IMG/VR virus record: IMGVR_UViG_3300017963_000639 | Coordinates: 1-28,828 of that record | Direction: 5' to 3' (one strand) | Source of the DNA: a virus | Length of the DNA stretch: 28,828 nucleotides | Part shown: piece by piece, positions 14,929 through 22,561 of the stretch | Layout of the letters: each line of letters starts with the position of its first letter | Numbering within the stretch: the first letter of the stretch is position 1 | Translations under genes and position numbers: made by a program | Notes under the pieces: model-generated | Seen by the model: only the letters and a program-made list of their open reading frames with translations | Database searches by the model: none | Told to the model about the DNA's origin: nothing

Positions 14929-16644
14929 ATGAAGAAGATTGACTTTGGGAAAGCGTTGGATAAAGCCCGGAAGAATGCCCGGACGGACGGAAAGAAAACC
15001 GCCCCCAAACCGGTCCGGAAGAAGACGCGGAAGCAACCGCGGAAAGTCAAGGACGGGAAACCTTCCCACATTGCCGTTGACGCGTTGGCGGGGACGGGAA
15101 AGACTTTCACGTTGGTTGTTGGGGTTGCTGCCCTTTTTGCTTCCGCAACCTTTGGACGGTCTTGGAAAACGGTTGTGAAGAAACTTGGGTTTGATCCCAA
15201 GCCAACCGCCCAACAATCCGGGGTTTGGAAAGCGTTGAAATCCGGTCCGCTGCCCCGGACAATTACTTACCTTGCTTACAACCGGACGATTGTTGACGAT
15301 TTTGGGGCGGAATGGAAATGCCTTGTTGATGTCTTGAAAAAGGACAACATCTTTTTCAATTTCCGGACTTGTCATTCTTTGGGATTTGGGGCTTGTTGCA
15401 AAGCTTACGGGTTGAAGCTTGAAAACGTCAACCAATTCAAGACCCAAGACTTGCTTGAACGGGAATTGGGTCAAGACTTGCGGGTTTATTCGGAAGAAGT
15501 TGACGGGGGTTCAACAATCGTTTCCGCGGTTGTCAAACTTGTTTCCCAATGTAAGTTGAACTTGGTCAACCTTTGGGAAAAGGATAAAGACGGGAAGTGG
15601 GAAGCGTTGGCAAACCTTGCAACCCATTTTGAGATTGACTTAGAAACGGAAGACGGGTTTGATTTGCGGGATGAAGTCTTCCGTCTTGTTCCGGTCATCC
15701 TTGACCAATCCAGGAAGGAAACCGGGACGATTGACTTTGATGACCAAGTTTGGTTGCCCAATGTCAACAATCTTCCGGTTGCGGTTTGTGATTTGCTGTT
15801 GGGGGATGAAGCCCAAGATTGGAACAAAGCCCAACAAGCATTGTTGACAAAAGCGGGAAGACGGATTGTCATGGTTGGGGATGTCAACCAAGCAATATAC
15901 GGTTTTGCGGGGGCGGATGTTGAATCCATTCCGAGAATGAAGACGGAACTTCAAGCTTCCCGCAAGTTGGAAACCTTCCCCTTGACGCAAACCCGCAGAT
16001 GTTCCAAAGCGGTTGTCCGGGATTGCCAACAATTGGTTCCGGAGTTTGAAGCGTTCCCGGAAAACCCGGAAGGGTCCGTTGAAGCCATGTCCGAAGAAGA
16101 CATGATGAAACGGGTTGCGGAAGGGGACTTGATTCTTTGCCGAACAACCGCCCCCTTGGTTGGCTATGTTACAAAGCTTGTCAAAGCGGGAATCAAAGCC
16201 AACATCAACGGACGGAACTTTGGTGAAGGACTGATTTCCTTGATTGACCGTTTGAAAGCCAAGACCCTTGAAGACTTGGTCTTCGGTCTGGACAATTGGC
16301 TTGCCAAAGAAACCGCCAAAGTGAATGCCCGGAAACATCCGAGCGAAGACGCGTTGATTGCTTTGACGGACAAGCGGGATTGTGTCCTTGCCTTTACGGA
16401 AGGGGCGGACAGCGTCAAGGATGTCAAAGACAACATCAACAAGTTGTTTTCCAATGACCGGGAAGGGGTCTTGGCTTCCACTATTCATAGAGCAAAGGGA
16501 ATGGAGTCAACCAACGTCTTCCTTTGTCATCCGGAACTTCTGCCCCACCCCATGGCAAAGACCCCTTGGGCAATCGGGCAGGAAAGAAACCTTGATTTTG
16601 TGGCACGTTCCCGGGCAAAATTGAACTTGTTCCGGGTTGAATAA
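14929..16644 (+). CDS. UvrD/Rep-like superfamily 1 helicase, 571 aa
   Basis: ATP-driven 3'-5' type DNA helicase. Motif I ALAGTGKT (52-59), motif Ia-like ITYLAYNRTIVDDF, motif II GDEAQD (292-297), motif III MVGDVNQAIYGFAGAD (about 315-330), motif IV LTQTRRCS, motif V STIHRAKGMES, motif VI NLDFVARSRAK. The length is at the short end for SF1A. Residues 1-45 form a basic tail containing APKPVRKKTRKQPRK, the tag shared with other replication proteins. AAGG and CTGGAAGG precede the ATG. It is flanked on both sides by terminators of the same design, so it may be expressed alone or by read-through. Confidence 0.92.
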   Translation: MKKIDFGKALDKARKNARTDGKKTAPKPVRKKTRKQPRKVKDGKPSHIAVDALAGTGKTFTLVVGVAALFASATFGRSWKTVVKKLGFDPKPTAQQSGVWKALKSGPLPRTITYLAYNRTIVDDFGAEWKCLVDVLKKDNIFFNFRTCHSLGFGACCKAYGLKLENVNQFKTQDLLERELGQDLRVYSEEVDGGSTIVSAVVKLVSQCKLNLVNLWEKDKDGKWEALANLATHFEIDLETEDGFDLRDEVFRLVPVILDQSRKETGTIDFDDQVWLPNVNNLPVAVCDLLLGDEAQDWNKAQQALLTKAGRRIVMVGDVNQAIYGFAGADVESIPRMKTELQASRKLETFPLTQTRRCSKAVVRDCQQLVPEFEAFPENPEGSVEAMSEEDMMKRVAEGDLILCRTTAPLVGYVTKLVKAGIKANINGRNFGEGLISLIDRLKAKTLEDLVFGLDNWLAKETAKVNARKHPSEDALIALTDKRDCVLAFTEGADSVKDVKDNINKLFSNDREGVLASTIHRAKGMESTNVFLCHPELLPHPMAKTPWAIGQERNLDFVARSRAKLNLFRVE

Positions 16645-16661
16645 TCGTTCTTTTGATAACC

Positions 16662-16691
16662 GGGCCCGGGGGTCTTCCCCGGGTCCTTTTT
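16662..16691 (+). terminator. Intrinsic terminator after helicase gene
   Basis: GGGCCCGGGG pairs with CCCCGGGTCC (one G-T) around a 5-base loop, then TTTTT and the next ribosome site CTGGAAGG. Its design copies the terminator at 14885. Confidence 0.85.
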
Positions 16692-16707
16692 CTGGAAGGA
16701 ATTTGAT

Positions 16708-17361
16708 ATGAGATTTGAAGTAAAGAACGGGGAAAACTTGGCAGCGTTGTTGAAAGCATTTCCCAACGCGAAAGTCCGGGCATTGATAACCCGCCCCAAG
16801 ATTGATTGTTGGTCTTTTGAAGTTCCGGAATTGCCCCAAGGAACGGGCCCCAACGCGGGTTTGACCGCTTTGCACTTGAAACCGGAAGACCCTTGCCCAA
16901 CTTGCGGGAAGGAATACCAACCCTATGTCATCCTTGATTACCGTTGCAATCATTGTCTTGACAAGTTGAAGAAGGAAAAGGGAACCGGACGGAATAAAAG
17001 TCTTCCCCTTCCAACTCCCTTGGATAAAAAACCGAAGACAACCGCAGGGGGCGGATACGGGGAAACGTCTTGGTCCGTTCCCAAACCCGCGGTCAAACTT
17101 GGGAACGCTGTCTTGGAACCCGGAAAGACTTTCCTTGCCCGGGTGGATAAGGGAATCAACGGGAAGCGGGTTTGGGCAATGTTTGACCAATTGTCTTCAA
17201 TGCTTGGCGGGGATGATGAAACCAAAAAGCAAATCATCCAACGTTGGGAAAAGATTGAACGGAAGTTTGTTGGGTTGGAAGACCCGGAACTTGTCCAGAT
17301 TCCCGGGGTGATTGACGCGGGGAAGTATGCCGCGTTGGTCCGGGAGTTTCAGGGGGATTGA
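16708..17361 (+). CDS. Zinc-finger protein, 217 aa
   Basis: Function unknown. One zinc ribbon is visible: CPTCGKEYQPYVILDYRCNHC (residues 63-83). N-terminal to it is a small beta-rich domain (FEVKNGENLAALLKAFPNAK); a Lys/Pro linker follows (about 88-115), then a helical C-terminal domain (WAMFDQLSSMLGGDDETKKQ). A zinc ribbon beside a helicase suggests a nucleic-acid partner. AAGGA precedes the ATG at 16708. It is the last gene of the rightward block and ends at a strong terminator. Confidence 0.72.
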   Translation: MRFEVKNGENLAALLKAFPNAKVRALITRPKIDCWSFEVPELPQGTGPNAGLTALHLKPEDPCPTCGKEYQPYVILDYRCNHCLDKLKKEKGTGRNKSLPLPTPLDKKPKTTAGGGYGETSWSVPKPAVKLGNAVLEPGKTFLARVDKGINGKRVWAMFDQLSSMLGGDDETKKQIIQRWEKIERKFVGLEDPELVQIPGVIDAGKYAALVREFQGD

Positions 17362-17379
17362 TTCCGCGTTGAAGACTCG

Positions 17380-17412
17380 GTCCGGGTCCCTTCGGGGGCC
17401 CGGGCTTTTTTT
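17380..17412 (+). terminator. Intrinsic terminator with TTCG tetraloop
   Basis: GTCCGGGTCCC pairs with GGGGCCCGGGC (two G-T pairs) around the stable loop TTCG, then seven T. It closes the rightward block. Confidence 0.93.
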
Positions 17413-17425
17413 GTGGAATTTGGTT

Positions 17426-17435
17426 GTGTAAACAC
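17426..17435. promoter_or_regulatory. GTGTAAACA intergenic motif, copy 3
   Basis: GTGTAAACAC lies 13 bases after the terminator T-run and just before the TTGACA palindrome. Confidence 0.4.
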
Positions 17436-17444
17436 TGAAATATT

Positions 17445-17469
17445 TTGACAATTAAATCTGTTTTAATTG
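17445..17469. promoter_or_regulatory. Operator-like palindrome overlapping TTGACA
   Basis: CAATTAAA (17449-17456) and TTTAATTG (17462-17469) are perfect inverted copies around TCTGT, overlapping a consensus -35-like TTGACA (17445-17450). No clear -10 box is seen at the right distance. Confidence 0.4.
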
Positions 17470-17540
17470 CTGAAAAGGATTTGACCGCAGAAGCCCCCAG
17501 AAGCCCGGAATGACGGGGGTTGGGGTTTGGGGGTGAAATC

Positions 17541-17622
17541 ATACCGGGAAGGGGCCCGGACGCTGCGGAAGGGGGCAAATCCGCGGGATTCTGCCCGAAA
17601 AGACCCGTCCGGGCCCCGGTAT
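17541..17622. ncRNA. Large GC-rich hairpin, possible structured RNA or bidirectional terminator
   Basis: ATACC plus GGGGCCCGGAC (17541-17561, with GGGAA bulged between) pair fully with GTCCGGGCCCCGGTAT (17607-17622), 16 bp in all. The enclosed arm can form smaller stems (GCGGA/TCCGC, GGGCA/TGCCC). It lies past the stop of the 119-aa leftward gene and past the rightward terminator. Confidence 0.4.
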
Positions 17623-17680
17623 TCCCAAGGGAAGGGGACATTCCCAAGGGACGGGACCCGGAACGGGCAGGGGACGGGCT

Positions 17681-18040
17681 TCAAGCTTCGTCTTGATTCA
17701 AAGCTTCCCCAAGCGTCTTGTTCCGTTGTTTGTCCAATTCTTCCTTCAACAGCTTGACGCAAGTTTCAAAGTCATTGGTTGGGAAGTCTTGAACGTTCCA
17801 TTGAAGATTGACTTGGGTTCCGTTGGGGGAGAATAAAGCGATGACCCAAGACCCGGCAACCGCCAACGGTTCCAACATCGGAAGAAGCAAAGCTTGAAGT
17901 TCCATCAAATCCGCTTCATCAACCCCTATCTTGGAAACGTGGGGTTTATTGGCGGAACGGTTCTTCCCCTTCCGGATCGGTCTTGGGGCGGAAACTTTTC
18001 CCCTTGGCTTCTTCTTCCGGATCGGTTTGGGATTCTTCAT
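17681..18040 (-). CDS. Basic-tagged hypothetical protein, 119 aa
   Basis: Not recognised. It opens with two copies of the basic tag (NPKPIRKKKP, then APRPIRKGK), followed by SANKPHVSK, which is the in-frame translation of an AATAAACCCC element. The rest is an amphipathic helical and beta domain (LQALLLPMLEPLAVAGSWVI, FSPNGTQVNLQWNVQDFP). The ATG at 18040 overlaps the upstream TGA (ATGA) and has a GGGGG-rich site before it. An internal ATG at 17905 would start after the element, but its ribosome site is poorly spaced. It ends a leftward operon of sugar enzymes. Confidence 0.62.
   Translation of the reverse strand: MKNPKPIRKKKPRGKVSAPRPIRKGKNRSANKPHVSKIGVDEADLMELQALLLPMLEPLAVAGSWVIALFSPNGTQVNLQWNVQDFPTNDFETCVKLLKEELDKQRNKTLGEALNQDEA
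17931..17962 (-). repeat. AATAAACCCC element, copy 9, inside the 119-aa gene
   Basis: The minus strand reads TTCCGCCAATAAACCCCACG, then TTTCCAAGATAGGGG. It is translated as SANKPHVSKIG within the frame starting at 18040. Confidence 0.7.
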
Positions 18041-19401
18041 CTTTTGGCCCCCCGCTTGAACGTCAAGGGTCCGGACGGAATCCGGATGAACCAAGACAAC
18101 CCTTTCCCAACTTCCACTTCCAACCCGTTCAAGCTTGCGAATTCATCAACCGCTTGTTTGACTCCAAACGCTGCCCCTTCCCGGGGCCCGTTATAATCAT
18201 GACCGGACAACCAACCCCCGGGTTTGATTTTCTTTGCCCAATGCAAATCTTCCCGGACTTGGGAATAACTATGAATCCCGTCAATGAAAACCAAGTCAAC
18301 ACTTTGGTCCGGAATTTGTTTCCGGGCTTGTTCGGATGTCTTCCGGATTAGTTGAACCCGGTCATCAAATGGGGCAAGCAACTTCCGGGTCAAGTTGAAA
18401 GCCCCGGCAAATTGACCGCAACCAATCTTTGACTTTTTGTCTTTGCTTAACTTGTATTCTTTGGAAGTCTTCCAGGGGTCAACACCAACGTATGTCAACC
18501 CTTTGTGTCGATGGAGAAGACACCGCGGGTTTGCACCTTGCCAAACCCCAACTTCCAACATCTTTGGAGCCCGTTCCCTTTCCAGACGGTTCAAGATTTC
18601 AACGGAGTATTTGCGGACAGAAGGAAACATCCCAAAGGACTTTTGAAGAAGGAAGGAAGCAAAGGAAGACCCGGTAAGGATTGCTTCCCGTCTTTCTTCC
18701 TTGAAGAAGTCCGGAATGATGTTGGTCAAATGCCAACAACAAGCGTTGGGATTGAAGCGTCTTGTTTCATGTTGCCAAGCGGGGGACGATTTCAAAAAGA
18801 CTTTCCGGGCCCGGTTCCAAGGGACGGGATTGTATCTCCATTGTTGAAGACGTTTGATTCTGAATTTGTCTTCCTTGGAAAGTTGAGAAAGCAACCCAAC
18901 CGAAGTTGCCCCATATGGGATTTTCTCCCCTTTGGAAATCTTCACAATCATTTCCCGGCAACGCTTCAACGCTTCCGCCATGAAGGGACTTTTTGGGGTT
19001 GCCCCAAACGGACAAGCAACCAACCCCAACGGACCGGAAGCCCAACCGGAACCGCGTTCCAAAGCTTTATGGTGAATCCCAACAAAATCATTTTCTTCCA
19101 TGGCATTCCAGAAGACGGAATCAAGGGGTCCGGTTGCGATAAAATCCGAATCAAACCAAACGCCCCCCTTTTCATGGATAAGCCAACAGCGTATTAAATC
19201 GGAACGTTGGGCAACCGGAACCCCGGAAGCAATGTCAAGGATTTCTTCCCCTCCCATTTCCTTGATGTCTTCCGGACCAATCAAACGGAAGGTGTTGTTG
19301 TTATGGTCAACCGATTCAAAACAAAGCTGTTGAAAATCGGAAACGGTTGCCCCCGGTTTGGTTTCCCAATAAGACCAAATATTCATCCCATATTCTCCCA
19401 T
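18037..19401 (-). CDS. Bifunctional GT32-like glycosyltransferase and SAM methyltransferase, 454 aa
   Basis: Two enzymes in one chain. Residues 1-240: a 'DXD sugar' glycosyltransferase (GT32-like), with RSDLIRCWLIHEKGGVWFDS leading to the DSD metal site (84-86). Residues 260-454: a class I methyltransferase of the Methyltransf_24 type, with MLEVGVWQGA (281-290) as motif I, YVGVDPW, VDLVFIDGIHSY (368-379) and PGGWLSGHDY. It could add a sugar and methylate it or a neighbouring sugar. AGGGGACACC precedes the ATG at 19401; an ATG at 19386 is also possible. It lies 8 bases after the GT25-sulfotransferase gene, so they form an operon. Confidence 0.85.
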   Translation of the reverse strand: MGEYGMNIWSYWETKPGATVSDFQQLCFESVDHNNNTFRLIGPEDIKEMGGEEILDIASGVPVAQRSDLIRCWLIHEKGGVWFDSDFIATGPLDSVFWNAMEENDFVGIHHKALERGSGWASGPLGLVACPFGATPKSPFMAEALKRCREMIVKISKGEKIPYGATSVGLLSQLSKEDKFRIKRLQQWRYNPVPWNRARKVFLKSSPAWQHETRRFNPNACCWHLTNIIPDFFKEERREAILTGSSFASFLLQKSFGMFPSVRKYSVEILNRLERERAPKMLEVGVWQGANPRCLLHRHKGLTYVGVDPWKTSKEYKLSKDKKSKIGCGQFAGAFNLTRKLLAPFDDRVQLIRKTSEQARKQIPDQSVDLVFIDGIHSYSQVREDLHWAKKIKPGGWLSGHDYNGPREGAAFGVKQAVDEFASLNGLEVEVGKGLSWFIRIPSGPLTFKRGAKR

Positions 19402-19409
19402 GGTGTCCC

Positions 19410-20747
19410 CTAAAGTCTTGGCTTGGAAGGTTTGACAGATTCGGACGCTTTCTTCACTTGTTCAGATGTTGGTTGAATCCGTAGAAACTTTTTGATTCTA
19501 GTGATTTCAACCCGCGGGTGTTTCAACAATCGTTCAAACTTGACCGTCAAAACTTGCTTTTCTGGAAGGGATTGAATCAACTCCCGCTTCCCCGCCAATA
19601 GCCAACGTTGGTGTCTTTCAACCGCTGCGGGTGGGATGTCCTTCCGGACAATATCCCAACGCGTTGACATTGACTTGATTGACTTTTTGACGGGTCTTTG
19701 AATGTCGATGACCCGCAGCGTTTCCCCGCAAATGTTTTTCAATTGGTTTCCCATTTGGCATAGTTGCGGGTATTTCAACGCGGGGATTGTCTGTTTGAAA
19801 TGGGCTTCCCGCTTCTTCTCATTGATGAACGCTTTCAACTTGCCCCAAAGCTGTCCCTTTTTGATTTTCAATTCAACCGCGGGGAACGGAATAGCTTCTT
19901 CGCAAATCTTCATCAACTGGATTGCTTCAAACCCGCAAGCTTTTTCCGGGTCCGTTCCATAGTATCCCGCAAGTTCATTGCCCAAGTGAAGCCCAAGATG
20001 ATATAGGACCCCCGCCAACGCGGAAGACCCGGATGAATGAAGACCCAAGACCGCAACAAACGGGACTTCATCCGGTTTGAATTCCGCAAGTTGTTCCGCG
20101 GGGGCCCAATAGCGGTTTGGAAATTGCTTGTCTGTAATATCGGAATCCCCTTCCGATTGTCCAACAATCCATTCCCAAGGACAATAAATTCTGCGGTCCC
20201 GTCTTTGATGGAGTCTTCCTAAGTGGTGGTCAATGTGTTGACGGTCAACCCAATCTTTCCGCGTCAAGTGTTTATAGACAACCTTCAACATTTCCCCCCG
20301 CAACCCAAAACAATGGGTCCGGTTTATATTGTACGGTTGGAAGACTGCCCGATTGATTTTCTTTGGCGGGTGTTTATCAACCCAAAGATGTTGTCCGCCA
20401 AGATAGATCATTTCCCAATCTTCCGGAAGATATTTGAAGAAGCGTTCCGTCTTGGTCCGGAAGTCCGCGGGAAAAATTGCGTCATCCTCAAAAATCAAAA
20501 GGGACTTTGTCCCGTTGGCAATTGCCCGTTCCAAGATTTTCAAATGGGAACGATAACAACCCCAAGCCCCGGGCCCGGACTTCCACCAATGAGGATGGGG
20601 AACAACTTGTCCGTCAACCGCGGGAACGCGTTTGATAGATCGGAACGGGAAGTCTTCCGGGACCCCATCAAGGAAGCGTTCCCAACGGTCCGGTCTTCTG
20701 GAAAGATTGACGCAAACAACCTTTTGAAAAGTGTCTTTCAAGTTCAT
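19410..20747 (-). CDS. Bifunctional GT25 glycosyltransferase and sulfotransferase-like protein, 445 aa
   Basis: Residues 1-210 match glycosyltransferase family 25: VVCVNLSRRPDRWERFL (10-26), GAWGCYRSHLKILERA, IFEDDAIF with the EDD metal site (87-89), and QHIDHHLG. Residues 229-445 look like a P-loop sulfotransferase: VAVLGLHSSGSSALAGVLYH (231-250) resembles the 5'-phosphosulfate loop of PAPS-dependent enzymes, and VKFERLLKHP near the end resembles the conserved 'YE-L--dP' helix. The product could be a sulfated glycan. I chose the ATG at 20747 (CAGGGGACACCG before it); the open frame to 20942 runs through an element and the upstream gene's end and is probably not coding. Confidence 0.84.
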   Translation of the reverse strand: MNLKDTFQKVVCVNLSRRPDRWERFLDGVPEDFPFRSIKRVPAVDGQVVPHPHWWKSGPGAWGCYRSHLKILERAIANGTKSLLIFEDDAIFPADFRTKTERFFKYLPEDWEMIYLGGQHLWVDKHPPKKINRAVFQPYNINRTHCFGLRGEMLKVVYKHLTRKDWVDRQHIDHHLGRLHQRRDRRIYCPWEWIVGQSEGDSDITDKQFPNRYWAPAEQLAEFKPDEVPFVAVLGLHSSGSSALAGVLYHLGLHLGNELAGYYGTDPEKACGFEAIQLMKICEEAIPFPAVELKIKKGQLWGKLKAFINEKKREAHFKQTIPALKYPQLCQMGNQLKNICGETLRVIDIQRPVKKSIKSMSTRWDIVRKDIPPAAVERHQRWLLAGKRELIQSLPEKQVLTVKFERLLKHPRVEITRIKKFLRIQPTSEQVKKASESVKPSKPRL

Positions 20748-20774
20748 CGGTGTCCCCTGATGTCTTGACCCTAG

Positions 20775-20806
20775 TTTGAAAACGTGGGGTTTATTGGCGG
20801 ATTCAA
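20775..20806 (-). repeat. AATAAACCCC element, copy 10
   Basis: The minus strand reads TTGAATCCGCCAATAAACCC, then CACGTTTTCAAACTAGGG. Its first bases hold the TGA stop of the 277-aa gene; it is followed by the leader of the GT25-sulfotransferase gene. Confidence 0.8.
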
Positions 20807-21636
20807 GTTGACCCCATGAATCCGGACCCCGCCCCATTTGCCAAGTGTATTGGGCCCCCTTGGGCAACGAGTATTGAACCGGAAGCGGAACCGGACCCGG
20901 ACCCGGACCCCGGGCAGCAATCACCCAAGTCAAGTTCAACATCCGTTCCCGCTTTCTTCCCGCAAAGTTTCCCGTTCCGGAAAGTCAATGTTTCAACGGT
21001 CAAAGTGATTGTTGGTTTTGAAAAGCTTCCCCCGGTAACAACATCAACGTCCCCGGTATAATTACAACCGGAAGTTGAAACCGATCCGGAAGCGGATATT
21101 GAAGACCCTCCCGAAGCGGAAGCGGAAACGGAACCGGAACCGGATTGGGAAGTTGAACAAGGGACGGAACAATCCGAAACAATGAATAAGTCCCCCCAGA
21201 CATCGGACACCGCAAACAACAGCGGTTCCCCAATTTCATCCCCGGACCCCGGACCACAAGACGGACCCGCGGTTGGTTGAATAGCTTCCCCGCAAAGATT
21301 GAAAACCCGGGCTTTGACTTGGGCCCCATCGTCATCCAAACGGGGAATCAACTTTGAAGACTTGACCGGGTTTTCAATTCTCCGGGCAACGTCTTCTTCT
21401 TCATTCTTTTCCCGTTGGTATATCTTGCAAATTCCGGACCCAAGGAAAAGACGGTTTCCAACACGTTTGGCCCCGGGGATGACCGCTTCCGGAACAACAG
21501 CATAAGCCCGGAGATAATTGAAACCGCGTTCCGGGAAACCAATGGAAGTTCCCCGGACCGGGTGGGAACGTCTTTCCCGGGCAAGTTGCTTGGCAAACAA
21601 CGCGTCCGTCTTATCATTGAAACCGTATATGGTCAT
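20803..21636 (-). CDS. Ser/Gly-rich probable virion protein, 277 aa
   Basis: Not assigned to a family. A globular N-terminal part (residues 1-155) is followed by a low-complexity linker SGSGSVSASASGGSSISASG (165-184), a beta-rich segment with several Cys (DCSVPC, GCNY, LCGKK, DCCPG), a second linker GSGSGSGSASGS, and a short Gly/Ala tail. Such Ser/Gly linkers join domains in tail or fibre proteins. Position after the tape measure and one other virion-type gene, and before the sugar-modifying enzymes, fits a tail or adhesin component, possibly their substrate. Start ATG at 21636 lies 8 bases after the upstream stop, with only a weak GAGAA site. Confidence 0.65.
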   Translation of the reverse strand: MTIYGFNDKTDALFAKQLARERRSHPVRGTSIGFPERGFNYLRAYAVVPEAVIPGAKRVGNRLFLGSGICKIYQREKNEEEDVARRIENPVKSSKLIPRLDDDGAQVKARVFNLCGEAIQPTAGPSCGPGSGDEIGEPLLFAVSDVWGDLFIVSDCSVPCSTSQSGSGSVSASASGGSSISASGSVSTSGCNYTGDVDVVTGGSFSKPTITLTVETLTFRNGKLCGKKAGTDVELDLGDCCPGSGSGSGSASGSILVAQGGPIHLANGAGSGFMGST

Positions 21637-21646
21637 GGGTTCATTC

Positions 21647-22552
21647 TCAGAAGGGGCCCAAGTTCAAATCATTGAAGTCCGCCCAAGGATAACGGTTGAA
21701 TTCTTTGAATTGCGGGTCTTCTCCGGTGTCCAGTTTCTTCCCGGTTCCGTTTTCAAGGAAGACTTGAGCGGGGTTTCCGTCCTTGTCCTCATATATCGCA
21801 ATTTTTCCGTCATCATTTTTATACTTGTACCCAACGTGAAGGACCCGGGCTTTCCAAGTTTGAACTTGAATTCCTTCAACGGGGAACTTGCGAATTTTGA
21901 ACTTCATCCGGTACGTCACTTGGACATATTTAATCCCTTCAATGCTTTCCTCTTGGGCTTCCGGGGGCATCATCAAAACGGTTCCCAAGGGAGCCCCATA
22001 GAACGTTGATGAGTTAACATGATTTCCATAATCAATAATAATGTTGGGGTCAAAGGGGTAGAATTCATACCGTTTGACTTCCAAAACCGCAATGACATTT
22101 TGAGTTGTCACAATCAACGGTTCTTCCGCGTCTGTCCGGATCGGTTCTTCTGTAATCAAATCCTTTTCAAGTGTTTCTTCTTCACTTTCCCCATACCAAC
22201 GGATTTGTGGGGTCTTGGCTTCCGGGGGTTGGTTTTGGTCTTCGGAAGCGTCAACATTGGAATCAAAGGAACAAGGGACTTCCCATATGATGGAGTTGAC
22301 CCCGGTGACCGGATGAATGATTCGGGAAACTTCCTTGGGATTTTGGGAAACACAAAACGCCCCTTGAAGGGAAGAAAACAAAGGGGGAATTCCCGTTGTT
22401 GCAACAATATCTTCTTCCGTATCGTCTTGGGTGTCTGCCAAAACAAGATAGGTCCGTTTGAACCGTTTCCGATTGGCCCAACTTTTGTCTTGTTGTTCAA
22501 GGGCAAGCGTCCCCCCGGAAGTTGCGTTCTTCAATCCTAAAACTTTGGGCAT
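21647..22552 (-). CDS. Probable tail-associated structural protein, 301 aa
   Basis: Not assigned to a family. A beta-rich protein with GIPPLFSSLQGAF, then IIHPVTGVNSIIWEVPCSFD (about residues 78-97), an acidic loop (EDQNQPPEAKTP), and a C-terminal region KYVQVTYRMKFKIRKF ending in FNDLNLGPF. It starts 3 bases after the tape-measure stop, which places it where distal-tail or baseplate proteins usually lie. The ribosome site is weak (GGGAG), and a GTGTAAACA motif overlaps the junction. Structural role is inferred from position and composition. Confidence 0.65.
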   Translation of the reverse strand: MPKVLGLKNATSGGTLALEQQDKSWANRKRFKRTYLVLADTQDDTEEDIVATTGIPPLFSSLQGAFCVSQNPKEVSRIIHPVTGVNSIIWEVPCSFDSNVDASEDQNQPPEAKTPQIRWYGESEEETLEKDLITEEPIRTDAEEPLIVTTQNVIAVLEVKRYEFYPFDPNIIIDYGNHVNSSTFYGAPLGTVLMMPPEAQEESIEGIKYVQVTYRMKFKIRKFPVEGIQVQTWKARVLHVGYKYKNDDGKIAIYEDKDGNPAQVFLENGTGKKLDTGEDPQFKEFNRYPWADFNDLNLGPF

Positions 22553-22561
22553 TGTTTACAC
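22553..22561. promoter_or_regulatory. GTGTAAACA motif, copy 4
   Basis: On the minus strand GTGTAAACA spans the tape-measure stop codon (GTG TAA) and touches the next ATG. Confidence 0.3.

Larger units (their letters stand above)
17362..17680. other. Convergent intergenic region, no gene seen
   Basis: 319 bases between converging gene blocks. Besides the terminator it holds GTGTAAACAC, a TTGACA with an 8-bp palindrome, a large GC-rich hairpin (17541-17622) and two direct copies of ATTCCCAAGGGA (17621-17632 and 17640-17651). No ORF of phage-like codon use was seen. Confidence 0.55.

Noticed and set aside
15640-16488. 282-codon open frame on the minus strand
   Set aside because: Antisense to the helicase gene, whose motifs are unambiguous.
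17541-17622. Calling the large hairpin an attachment site
   Set aside because: No integrase is present in the window and no core repeat partner can be seen.
20748-20942. 65-residue N-terminal extension of the GT25-sulfotransferase
   Set aside because: It runs backwards through the repeated element and the Ser/Gly gene, and the ATG at 20747 has a strong ribosome site and directly precedes the GT25 motif.
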